From Bacillota bacterium (GTDB lineage: Bacteria; Bacillota; Clostridia; Tissierellales; Peptoniphilaceae): a DNA stretch of 12,326 bases. Position numbers and translations under genes: made by a program. Below are positions 1 to 6,012 of this stretch, piece after piece. Location: assembly GCA_023394215.1 (NCBI GenBank), contig JAEXBH010000004.1:1-12326 (forward strand), given 5' to 3'. The notes under the pieces are model-generated. The model did no database searches. It had not been told where the DNA came from and worked only from the letters and a program-made list of their open reading frames with translations. Position 1 is the stretch's first letter; each line of letters starts with the position of its first letter.

Positions 1-495
1 ATCTATAACCCTGTCATGAAAGGTATTAAGCTGACCCGCAACCCTTGCACCCCTAAAGTCTTCCAAAGTCTTCGCTCCGCTATACTTGGAATCCTTCCTG
101 GTCACAAGCACCAAATTGGACTCATAATAATTTTCCGTAAAATCTATTTCCTTCTTTCTTTCTTCTGTAGGACTCATACCGGCTATAATTGCATCTATCT
201 TGCCGGAAGTAAGCGCCGGCGCAAGTCCGTCCCATTCCGTCTTAACTATTACAAGCTCTCTGCCCAAACCCTCGGCTATAAGCTTTGCAATCTGAACATC
301 ATATCCGTTTGCATATTCTCCCTTGGCCCCTTCTATAGGAACCGCCCCGTTTGAATCATTTTGCTGAGTCCAGTTAAAAGGTGCATAAGCCGCCTCCATG
401 CCGACTCTAAACTTAGGCTTTTCTCCCTCAGCCATAGCAAAAGACGGAAAAACCGTCATAAATATTAAAACAATTAACAACAATCTTTTTTTCAT
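1..495 (-). CDS. Amino-acid ABC transporter substrate-binding protein, family 3 (5' part; C-terminus beyond window)
   Basis: The first 165 codons are visible; the rest lies beyond base 1. The start is the ATG at 495-493, preceded by AGGAG. Residues 1-22 form a cleavable signal peptide ending FAMA. From about residue 29 the sequence is typical of the periplasmic-binding-protein-like fold of the polar amino-acid uptake (PAAT) family, with VGMEAAYAPFNW, ANGYDVQIAKLIAEGLG, WDGLAPALTSGKIDAIIAG and MSPTEERKKEIDF in the expected order. It should bind an extracellular amino acid and deliver it to a membrane permease. The T-box leader upstream has an AAA (Lys) specifier, so lysine is the best substrate guess. 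There is no lipobox Cys, unusual for a free Gram-positive binding protein. In streptococci similar proteins are fused to their permease, which would supply the membrane anchor; the fusion itself is not visible here. The family call is firm; the substrate is inferred. Confidence 0.93.
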   Translation of the reverse strand, partial: MKKRLLLIVLIFMTVFPSFAMAEGEKPKFRVGMEAAYAPFNWTQQNDSNGAVPIEGAKGEYANGYDVQIAKLIAEGLGRELVIVKTEWDGLAPALTSGKIDAIIAGMSPTEERKKEIDFTENYYESNLVLVTRKDSKYSGAKTLEDFRGARVAGQLNTFHDRVID

Positions 496-584
496 TTTAC
501 TCTCCTAAAATAAATTTTATAAGCAGCTTGTAAAACTTGAATAATTCCATATATACAAATGGGCTAAATTCCTCGGGCTTTAAA

Positions 585-850
585 TAAAAAAGAGCCTTCG
601 TCCAAGTCATAGACTTGGGACGAAAGCTCGTGTTACCACCCAAATTCACTTATAGCTCACGCTATAGGCCTTAGCAAGTACAATCATACTCCTTTGCTGT
701 AACGTGCAAACCACGTCACCCGATCAAAAAATCCCGGATGCTGCTCAGAGTCTTTATTCACTAAAACTTCCACTATCCCCTTTCACCTTATGGGACTCTC
801 TGCAAATGGATCTATAATAGCTACTCTTCTCTTCAATGCATTTCTTATTG
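585..850 (-). ncRNA. T-box riboswitch leader, probable lysine specifier (AAA)
   Basis: On the minus strand the leader contains the conserved T-box GGGTGGTAACACG (630-642 region). It is followed by a terminator helix (592-629) with a run of six T (586-591). Upstream are a GUGA-capped stem III (651-666), further hairpins around 668-720, and a long stem I. The 3' side of stem I reads GAA-T-AAA-G-ACTC-TGAGC (743-759). This has the same spacing as well-studied T-boxes: GAA, one base, three specifier bases, a purine, four helix bases, then the K-turn TGAGC. The specifier is therefore AAA (753-755), lysine. Uncharged tRNA-Lys should pair with the specifier and with the T-box bulge, block the terminator, and switch on the transporter gene that starts at 495. 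The riboswitch call is secure; the specifier assignment is by hand alignment. An AAG reading one base away would also mean lysine; AGA (Arg) is the least likely reading. Confidence 0.93.
586..629 (-). terminator. Regulated intrinsic terminator of the T-box leader
   Basis: On the minus strand GAGCTTTCGTCC and CAAGTC pair with GACTTG and GACGAAGGCTC, around a short loop near 608-612, then six T. The 5' arm overlaps the T-box sequence, so the terminator and antiterminator forms exclude each other, as the mechanism requires. Confidence 0.9.
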
Positions 851-856
851 TCCTAT

Positions 857-884
857 ATCTTATCACAAATAAATATTCTGTCAA
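857..884 (-). promoter_or_regulatory. Sigma-A promoter of the T-box leader and transporter
   Basis: On the minus strand a perfect -35 TTGACA (884-879) is followed, 16 bp on, by a -10 TAAGAT (862-857). This predicts a transcription start near 850, about 355 nt before the ATG at 495, which leaves room for a full T-box leader. Confidence 0.8.
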
Positions 885-921
885 GATAATTTAATAAATT
901 CTTATAATCATTATCAAAATA

Positions 922-930
922 TGCTACAAT
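922..930 (+). promoter_or_regulatory. Extended -10 promoter of the lipoprotein gene
   Basis: TGCTACAAT (922-930) is an extended -10 element; only a weak -35 (TTATAA, 902-907) stands 17 bp before it. The predicted start near 937 lies about 18 nt before the ATG at 955. It is back to back with the T-box promoter. Confidence 0.55.
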
Positions 931-954
931 GTCCTATATAAAAAAGGAGTGCTT

Positions 955-1395
955 ATGAAAAAAAGAATATTTTTAATACTTGGTCTGCTTGCCCTATTTA
1001 CAATCACAGCTTGCAGTCAAAAAACAAAAGAAGGAGACTATGACTATAAAGTTCAACACGCATATGGAAATTCAAATTATACCATGCTGATATGGGTAAA
1101 AAATGATACCATAAACAGGATTGAAAATACCATAGAAATGAATACAAAAAACCAAGATAAAATCCTTGTTTCTCAAATGGAAGATACCTTCAAAAGGCTG
1201 TCAAATGCCTATTCTCAAATTGAAGGCGCTACATTTTCCTGGAAAAATGAAGGGGATATTTATACCATAAAGATAAATGCTCAAAACAAACCGGCTATAG
1301 ATTTCTTGGTTGAACAAGGTGTTATAAAATCATCGAGCCTTACCACTCATAAAAAATACCTGGAGGATATAGGGGCAAAAATAGAAAAAAACTGA
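955..1395 (+). CDS. Small lipoprotein, possibly DUF1307/YehR-like
   Basis: The product is 146 residues. I place the start at the ATG at 955 because AGGAG (945-949) lies 5 bp upstream; a GTG six bases earlier would overlap that ribosome binding site. The N-terminus is a lipoprotein signal: MKKR, a hydrophobic stretch, then the lipobox ITAC with Cys20 as the lipidated residue, so the mature protein should sit on the outer face of the membrane. The mature part alternates short strands and Lys-rich helices. The order charged helix, YSQIEGATFSW, then a strand resembles the DUF1307 (YehR) lipoprotein family, whose function is unknown; that match is from memory and weak. The gene has its own promoter and is followed by 126 bp without a convincing terminator before the next gene. 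Confidence 0.85.
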   Translation: MKKRIFLILGLLALFTITACSQKTKEGDYDYKVQHAYGNSNYTMLIWVKNDTINRIENTIEMNTKNQDKILVSQMEDTFKRLSNAYSQIEGATFSWKNEGDIYTIKINAQNKPAIDFLVEQGVIKSSSLTTHKKYLEDIGAKIEKN

Positions 1396-1444
1396 TGTAT
1401 TTAAGACCTTTTCATTACAATTCAGTAATAAACAAGTTATTATC

Positions 1445-1473
1445 TTGACGCAAGGAAATCGTTTTGCTATTAT
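1445..1473 (+). promoter_or_regulatory. Strong extended -10 promoter for the 1522-2318 gene pair
   Basis: TTGACG (1445-1450), 17 bp, then TATTAT (1468-1473) preceded by TGC gives a near-consensus sigma-A promoter with an extended -10. The predicted transcription start is near 1480, inside the palindrome that follows. Confidence 0.8.
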
Positions 1474-1477
1474 CGAA

Positions 1478-1491
1478 TTAGCTTAAGCTAA
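1478..1491. promoter_or_regulatory. Perfect 14-bp palindrome, candidate operator
   Basis: TTAGCTTAAGCTAA is identical to its reverse complement. It lies 4 bp after the -10 element and covers the predicted transcription start, where a bound dimeric repressor would block initiation. No regulator gene is adjacent, so the binding protein is unknown. Confidence 0.5.
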
Positions 1492-1521
1492 CTCAATAAT
1501 ATTAAAATTAGAGGTAATCTT

Positions 1522-1719
1522 ATGAAAATGAAACGATTGATTCCAATCGCTGTATTGGCAAGTCTTTGTTTGTTGTCCCCTGCTATAGGAACTTATATTT
1601 CAAAGACTCTCGACATTGTTCCTGATGATTTTTCAATTGCCAGAATCTCTAACTATGCTTGGGGAATCAGAACCGCTTGTCTAATATTGGCTATGTATTT
1701 CGTTTTTGAAAAGGAGTAA
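1522..1719 (+). CDS. Small hypothetical two-helix membrane protein (65 aa)
   Basis: I do not recognise this family. The ATG at 1522 follows AGAGGT (1510-1515) at a suitable distance, and the gene stands directly behind a strong promoter and palindrome, so it is very probably real. The 65-residue product has two hydrophobic segments, about residues 6-24 (PIAVLASLCLLSPAIGTYI) and 48-62 (GIRTACLILAMYFVF), joined by a short polar loop containing DIVPDDF. It starts with Lys/Arg and ends in FEKE. By the positive-inside rule both ends may be cytoplasmic, giving a helical hairpin. Its stop codon lies next to the ribosome binding site of the damaged secreted-protein gene at 1730, so the two were one transcription unit. 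Small membrane partners of secreted proteins are sometimes immunity or secretion helpers, but nothing in the sequence proves such a role. Confidence 0.75.
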   Translation: MKMKRLIPIAVLASLCLLSPAIGTYISKTLDIVPDDFSIARISNYAWGIRTACLILAMYFVFEKE

Positions 1720-1729
1720 ATATAATTCT

Positions 1730-2318
1730 ATGAAAAAAAACTTTTTCTTTGTTACTGGCTGCACTTATAATACTATCAGGATTTACAGCCTATGCTAAAA
1801 ACTCGAATAATAAAATTGCTCTTCCCGACAGTGAAGTGGTTGAAGAATTCGACTATCGAATACAAGAAAATGATTACAATTTTAATAATATAATGCCTGC
1901 AGGGCGTATCTCCTATAAAGTAAAAGAACTTGGAGTAAGCAGCGTAATAGGAAACTATACGGGATAGTCCGTTTCCGGTGAACCCGGTCTAACAATTTCT
2001 CTAAGTCAAATGGACTCTAAAACTTTTTCTGCAAGTTCAAATATTACTTGGGGACTTAAGGGCTTAGCAGAGGCTTCTTTAGGTTTCAGTTTTAGTGCAA
2101 GTAAGACAATAAAACATTCTGCAACAATAACCATTCCACGTTTACATAATGGAAGGAAAGTTAAACGTGCAGAGATAAAAGCCTATGAATTATATGATAA
2201 ACACGATTTTAAAATAACATGGACAAGTTATCATGTAAAAAAACCTCATGTATTAGGAACTTATTGGGCTAAAAAACCAAGCGGATATCATTACAAAGTA
2301 ATATATTACTATAAATAA
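1730..2318 (+). pseudogene. Secreted beta-rich protein gene with a +1 A-run frameshift and an in-frame amber codon
   Basis: The natural start is ATG at 1730, behind AAGGAG (1711-1716, rather far at 13 nt). It is followed by eight A (1733-1740). As written, the frame ends after 22 codons at a TAA (1796-1798). With one A fewer it would read MKKTFSLLLAALIILSG...AYA, a textbook signal peptide. That frame then runs to a TAG at 1965-1967 and continues in the same frame, without any other stop, to TAA at 2316-2318. The repaired product would be about 195 residues: signal peptide 1-22, a polar region rich in Asn/Glu/Asp, then a Ser/Thr-rich beta-strand region (SVSGEPGLTISLSQ, SASSNITWG, ASLGFSFSAS, HSATITIP), then AEIKAYELYD and a Tyr/Lys-rich tail ending YYYK. 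Strand-rich secreted proteins of this look occur as hypothetical proteins in Firmicutes; I cannot name a family. There are two independent lesions, so it is probably a decaying gene. A sequencing slip could explain the A run but not the TAG. Confidence 0.75.
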
Positions 2319-2324
2319 AACTCA

Positions 2325-2350
2325 AAGGGTGCTTCGGCACCCCTTATATA
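2325..2350. terminator. Hairpin with UUCG loop between convergent genes
   Basis: GGGTGC (2327-2332), loop TTCG, GCACCC (2337-2342), with flanking A and T that extend the stem. It sits in the 32-bp gap between the ends of the plus-strand pair and the minus-strand gene at 2351. T-rich sequence follows on the plus strand and weaker AT-rich sequence on the minus strand, so it can probably stop transcription from both sides. Confidence 0.8.
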
Positions 2351-3358
2351 TTAATTATTATATTCATTCCATTCGTATAAGGCACTCAAAATCAAAGAAT
2401 TAAATCCGGCATCATTATAATCGGATATAATAACATAAGCAAAGGGGTGCTTATCCATATAAAATCCCATATCTATATAGGTGGTATAATTGTTACCCCT
2501 TAAATTACCCAAGACTATGGTATTGGATTGGTCTTTTCCCGCCCCATACTTAGGAGCCTTCATCATAATGTTAATAATTTCTTCATATTTATAGGTATCA
2601 TCCTTCTTGGTCATAAGTCTTTCCAAAAGGTTGATATTATCCTCTATGCTGAGTAAGTATTCTTCTCCCAAATCAATCTTATAAAGTTTTTTTACAAGAC
2701 TCTCAAACTTAAGTTTTTTATCTTTCTCAAGATTTTCAACCAAAATATCGTAATAACTGTCATTTCCCTCTAACTGCAAAGTCAAAAGCTTTCTAATCGT
2801 AAGAGTCTTATTTACTTCCCTATCCTTTTCATCCTTCTCCTTAAAGGTTAAACTTTTATTTAAATCATAATTTTCATCAAAAGCTAAATCATAATAAATA
2901 AGAGGCACTAACAAGTTATTTGCAAGATTGGACCTAAATTTTTCCTTGGAATTTACCAAATACTTAAGATTTTTGTCCGGATCAATCAGCCCCACAGCCA
3001 TAGAAGCCTTCTTGACCTTTTCTTGTGATATGACGGCATTAATCCTGGCATTGAAATCATCCGCTTTATTTACTTTAACCTGAGCAATTTTTTCTTTAAG
3101 GGTACCTTCCTTCCCCACCTCTTCATTTTGTTTATCCCTATCTTTAGCTTCGCCCAACTCACTTGCATGCTGACTAAGCTTTTCCTTTGCCTTATTGAAA
3201 AACAGAGGCAGTGCCTTAGTTGCAAGCTTATAAATCCCGAATATAAGTGCAAATGTGAAAGCTGCAATAAGAAATATCCTAAATATTTTTATTCTGTTTT
3301 TTTTCTTTATATTTCTTCTTCGTCTATTTTTCTGCCTGTCTCTGAATCTTCTGTCCAT
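2351..3358 (-). CDS. Membrane-anchored beta-lactamase/transpeptidase-like protein, apparently without catalytic Ser and Lys
   Basis: The product is 335 residues. The ATG at 3358 follows AGGGGA. Residues 1-25 are extremely basic, followed by one transmembrane helix at about 27-46. This is a type II anchor with a charged coiled-coil-like linker to about 95 (KEKLSQHASELGEAKDRDK). The remaining 230 residues look like the extracellular serine-hydrolase fold of class A beta-lactamase-like proteins: a first strand ASMAVGLIDPDKNLKYLVNSKEKF, a helix NNLLVPLIYYDLA, LTIRKLLTLQLEGNDSYYDILVENL in place of the SDN segment, and a final pair of strands (TYIDMGFYMDKHPFAYVIISDY). In active enzymes the first helix carries SxxK two residues before a Pro; here Asn147 and Leu150 stand at those places. 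It is probably a non-catalytic cell-surface relative, perhaps structural or peptidoglycan-binding. The fold assignment rests on motif order only. Confidence 0.8.
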   Translation of the reverse strand: MDRRFRDRQKNRRRRNIKKKNRIKIFRIFLIAAFTFALIFGIYKLATKALPLFFNKAKEKLSQHASELGEAKDRDKQNEEVGKEGTLKEKIAQVKVNKADDFNARINAVISQEKVKKASMAVGLIDPDKNLKYLVNSKEKFRSNLANNLLVPLIYYDLAFDENYDLNKSLTFKEKDEKDREVNKTLTIRKLLTLQLEGNDSYYDILVENLEKDKKLKFESLVKKLYKIDLGEEYLLSIEDNINLLERLMTKKDDTYKYEEIINIMMKAPKYGAGKDQSNTIVLGNLRGNNYTTYIDMGFYMDKHPFAYVIISDYNDAGFNSLILSALYEWNEYNN

Positions 3359-3385
3359 AACTTCCCCTAAAACTATCTTTATTAA

Positions 3386-3394
3386 ATTATATCA
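3386..3394 (-). promoter_or_regulatory. Extended -10 promoter of the beta-lactamase-like gene
   Basis: On the minus strand TGATATAAT (3394-3386) is a consensus TATAAT with a TG extension, about 28 bp before the ATG at 3358. No good -35 is visible, which is common with extended -10 elements. Confidence 0.55.
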
Positions 3395-3416
3395 TAGAAT
3401 ATTCAAATTATGATAT
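3389..3416. repeat. Inverted repeat in the divergent intergenic region
   Basis: ATATCATA (3389-3396) and TATGATAT (3409-3416) are exact reverse complements separated by 12 bp, which themselves contain the palindrome GAATATTC (3397-3404). The left arm overlaps the minus-strand -10. It could be a shared operator, but the region is so AT-rich that chance is possible. Confidence 0.4.
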
Positions 3417-3444
3417 CATATTAATATAAAGAACAGGAGGAATT

Positions 3445-5367
3445 ATGAATAAATTAAAAATTGAAAGTTTTGGGGAATTTTCCTTTCCCAATTCATTAAA
3501 TATCAGCCCTGACGGCTCCAAACTCTTATATGCCATATCCAAAGCAGACCTTGAGGATAATAAATACAACACAAATCTGTACTTCTATGACTTTGAAAAG
3601 AAACACCATGTGCAACTTACAAATTCAAACAGTGACTCTTTTAAACTTTTTGAAGATGACAAAAAAGTCCTTTTTACTTCTGCCAGGGACCAAGCTAAAA
3701 ATAAAGATGATAAAAAGAAACTTACAAGCTTCTATACCATATCTTTGGAAGGAGGCGAAGCTGTAAAAAGCTTTGACCTTGAAATTTCAGTAACCAAAAT
3801 AGCTAAACTTAAAGATGACAAGTACCTTATAATCGGAGATGAATTTCACGATGATAAAGATTTTAGGGAAATTGAAAAACTGCCCTTCTATCTTAACGGG
3901 CAGGGATACACTCATGAATCCAGATCTTTCTTATACAGCTACAACAGAAAAAACGGCGAACTGAAAAAAGTTTCCGATCCTGCAATCAATGTTGATAACT
4001 TTGAAATTGACGAAGATATGGAAAAAGCCCTTGTCATATATACAAATGTTGAAAAGACCATGACCATGTATAACTCTGTAGGGCTTTTGGACCTTGATAC
4101 CTTTGAGTTAACCAAAATTTCCCAAGACAAAACGTCCTATGCCTACGCAAATTTCTATGGTGAAAAGGTCCTTTATGCAGCAAGCGACCTTATTGACCAA
4201 GGTATAAACGACAACAACAAAATATTTACTATGGATAAGGAAGGTGAAAATATCAAAATGCTTTGTAAAGAAGATTTTGATTTTGAATTCTATAATTCCA
4301 TAGGCACGGATGTAAGATATGGGGCTAACAGACAAGCAAAAATTGTTGGTAAAAAGTTCTACTTTATAGCTACCATCAATGACTGCGCCCACCTGCTTTC
4401 CCTTGATAATGAAGGCAATGTTGATACCCTTTTAGGCTTTGAGGGTTCAGTAGAAGGTTTCGATATAGTTGGCGACAGATTTGTTTATGCAGCTATGAAA
4501 GATTTAAACCTTACTGAAATTTTCCAAGATATATATGGAAGTGAAAGCAAACTTACAGATTTTTCAAAAGCTCTTGAAGGCTATAAACTATCAGAGATTG
4601 AAAGTTTTATGTATGAAAATGACGGCATTGAATTTGACGGCTATGTCATAAAACCCGTAGATTATGAAAAAGGTCAAAAATACCCCGCACTTTTAGAAAT
4701 TCACGGCGGACCGAAGACAGCTTATGGAAGGGTTTTACACCATGAAATGCAACTTCTTGCAAATCAGGGTTATTTTGTATTCTTTACAAATCCAAGGGGC
4801 TCGTCCGGAAGAGGGGTAAAGTTTTCCGATATCAGAGGAAAGTACGGTACAATCGACTATTCTGACCTTATGACCTTTACAGATAAGGTTTTGGAAAACT
4901 ATCCTGACATAGATACTGAAAGACTCGGCGTACTTGGAGGTTCATATGGCGGTTTCATGACAAACTGGATAATAGGTCATACAGACAGGTTTAAAGCGGC
5001 AAACACTCAAAGATCCATATGTAATTGGACAAGTTTTTACGGTACAAGCGATATAGGCTACTATTTTGCAAGCGACCAAACAGCTGCAACTCCTTGGAAA
5101 AACTTTGATTTATTATGGGAATCCTCACCTATTAAATACTTTGATAAGGTTAAAACCCCTACTCTAATTATCCATTCAGAAGAAGACTACAGATGTCCTT
5201 TGGAACAGGGTATGCAGGTATTTAATGCCCTAAGGGTCCATAACATAGATACAAAGTTAGTAATCTTCAAGGGAGAAAATCACGATTTATCAAGAAGCGG
5301 AAGGCCTAAATCAAGGGTAAAGAGACTTGAAGAAATCATAGCCTGGTTCAATAAATATTTAAAATAA
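3445..5367 (+). CDS. S9 family peptidase (prolyl oligopeptidase / acylaminoacyl-peptidase type)
   Basis: The product is 640 residues, the normal length for bacterial S9 peptidases of the acylaminoacyl/dipeptidyl type. AGGAGG (3435-3440) stands just before the ATG. Residues 1 to about 375 show repeated strand pairs of a beta-propeller (NISPDGSKLLYAI, LFEDDKKVLFTSARD and similar), which gates access to the active site. From about 395 comes the alpha/beta-hydrolase domain: oxyanion region LLEIHGGPKTAYG, FTNPRGSSGRG, nucleophile elbow GGSYGGFMTNW with Ser500, acid Asp581 in HSEEDYRCPLEQ, and His613 in GENHDLSRSGRP. All three catalytic residues are present, so it should be active. There is no signal peptide or membrane segment, so it should act in the cytosol on short peptides, releasing amino acids in an organism that probably lives on peptides. 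It is transcribed away from the gene at 2351 and is followed by the folate pair after 88 bp. Confidence 0.96.
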   Translation: MNKLKIESFGEFSFPNSLNISPDGSKLLYAISKADLEDNKYNTNLYFYDFEKKHHVQLTNSNSDSFKLFEDDKKVLFTSARDQAKNKDDKKKLTSFYTISLEGGEAVKSFDLEISVTKIAKLKDDKYLIIGDEFHDDKDFREIEKLPFYLNGQGYTHESRSFLYSYNRKNGELKKVSDPAINVDNFEIDEDMEKALVIYTNVEKTMTMYNSVGLLDLDTFELTKISQDKTSYAYANFYGEKVLYAASDLIDQGINDNNKIFTMDKEGENIKMLCKEDFDFEFYNSIGTDVRYGANRQAKIVGKKFYFIATINDCAHLLSLDNEGNVDTLLGFEGSVEGFDIVGDRFVYAAMKDLNLTEIFQDIYGSESKLTDFSKALEGYKLSEIESFMYENDGIEFDGYVIKPVDYEKGQKYPALLEIHGGPKTAYGRVLHHEMQLLANQGYFVFFTNPRGSSGRGVKFSDIRGKYGTIDYSDLMTFTDKVLENYPDIDTERLGVLGGSYGGFMTNWIIGHTDRFKAANTQRSICNWTSFYGTSDIGYYFASDQTAATPWKNFDLLWESSPIKYFDKVKTPTLIIHSEEDYRCPLEQGMQVFNALRVHNIDTKLVIFKGENHDLSRSGRPKSRVKRLEEIIAWFNKYLK

Positions 5368-5383
5368 AACTCCATCGGAGAAA

Positions 5384-5396
5384 AATGATTGTCATT
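5384..5396. promoter_or_regulatory. Fur-box-like palindrome upstream of folT
   Basis: AATGATTGTCATT has perfect 5-bp arms (AATGA/TCATT) and differs by only two bases from the 13-bp core of the classical Fur box. It touches the proposed -35 element of the folT promoter. A metal-responsive or related repressor could bind here, but iron control of folate uptake would be unexpected, so this is tentative. Confidence 0.3.
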
Positions 5397-5423
5397 GATA
5401 TATTTAATTTTTTGTTGTATATT
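5395..5423 (+). promoter_or_regulatory. Candidate sigma-A promoter of folT-folC
   Basis: TTGATA (5395-5400), 17 bp, TATATT (5418-5423). The predicted start near 5430 gives a short leader of about 25 nt, leaving no room for a riboswitch. Confidence 0.5.
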
Positions 5424-5455
5424 TTATATTAGCGACTTTTTAGGAGGATATATTA

Positions 5456-6001
5456 ATGGATTTTAAAGAAGATAAAATTAAGAGAAGCTTATCAACAAGA
5501 AATATAGTTTTAGCTGCCCTGTTTGCAGGCATATCTATTATTTTAACGAGATTTCTTTCTCTTAATTTAACACCAAATATGAGAATAGGCTTAGGATCCT
5601 TCCCCCTAATCCTCAGCGGTATATTCTTAGGGCCTATACTTGGTTTTTTAACAGGGCTTGCAGCAGACCTTGCCGGATTTTTCTTAAACCCTGTAGGAAC
5701 CCTACATCTCGGTTTTACCCTAAGTTCAGGTTTAACAGGCTTAATTGCCGGCTTAATTTACTACTTTTTTAGCTTTAAAAACAGTAAAAAGGCAAGCATT
5801 GTAAAAATTTCCCTGATAATTATTTTCGTATACGGACTTATACATTTGATACTAAACAGCTTTTGGCTTAATCAATTAAACTCGGTTCCCTTAAATATTT
5901 TAATTTATAGCAGAATCCTAAAGGTCATTATAGAGGCCATAATCGTATTTATACTGACAAGTTACTTTGAAAACAGGCTTAAAAAATTTATAAATAACTA
6001 A
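5456..6001 (+). CDS. folT: ECF transporter S component, folate-specific type (FolT)
   Basis: The product is 181 residues, typical for an S component. AGGAGG (5442-5447) lies 8 bp before the ATG. It is a compact membrane protein with about six hydrophobic segments. The first follows a short basic N-terminus (STRNIVLAALFAGISIIL). The segment MRIGLGSFPLILSGIFLGPILGFLTGLAADLAG matches the hallmark of folate-family S components (RI.FG.lP..l.G...GP..G...G..aDl). The S component binds the vitamin outside and works with a shared energizing module (EcfT, EcfA, EcfA'), which is not in this window. The next gene, 11 bp downstream, is folC, which uses folate as substrate; this context strongly supports the folate assignment. 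No other folate-synthesis genes are near, suggesting that the cell depends on imported folate. Confidence 0.92.
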   Translation: MDFKEDKIKRSLSTRNIVLAALFAGISIILTRFLSLNLTPNMRIGLGSFPLILSGIFLGPILGFLTGLAADLAGFFLNPVGTLHLGFTLSSGLTGLIAGLIYYFFSFKNSKKASIVKISLIIIFVYGLIHLILNSFWLNQLNSVPLNILIYSRILKVIIEAIIVFILTSYFENRLKKFINN

Positions 6002-6012
6002 AAGGAGCCGCC

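Noticed and set aside
16..354. Plus-strand ORF of 112 codons
   Set aside because: It is the antisense shadow of the substrate-binding protein gene and has no ribosome binding site or recognisable protein character.
1423..1443. TAATAA/TTATTA hairpin as terminator of the lipoprotein gene
   Set aside because: The stem is all A/T, six bp, and is not followed by a T run, so it would be too weak.
1749..1967. A separate 72-residue gene starting at TTG 1749
   Set aside because: There is no ribosome binding site at the TTG and the signal peptide would lack its basic N-terminus. The ATG with AGGAG at 1730, one base out of frame, is the evident original start.
2010..2318. A separate 102-residue gene starting at ATG 2010
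   Set aside because: No ribosome binding site precedes it, there is no signal sequence, and it is in the same frame as the preceding segment across a single TAG; it is the 3' part of the broken gene.
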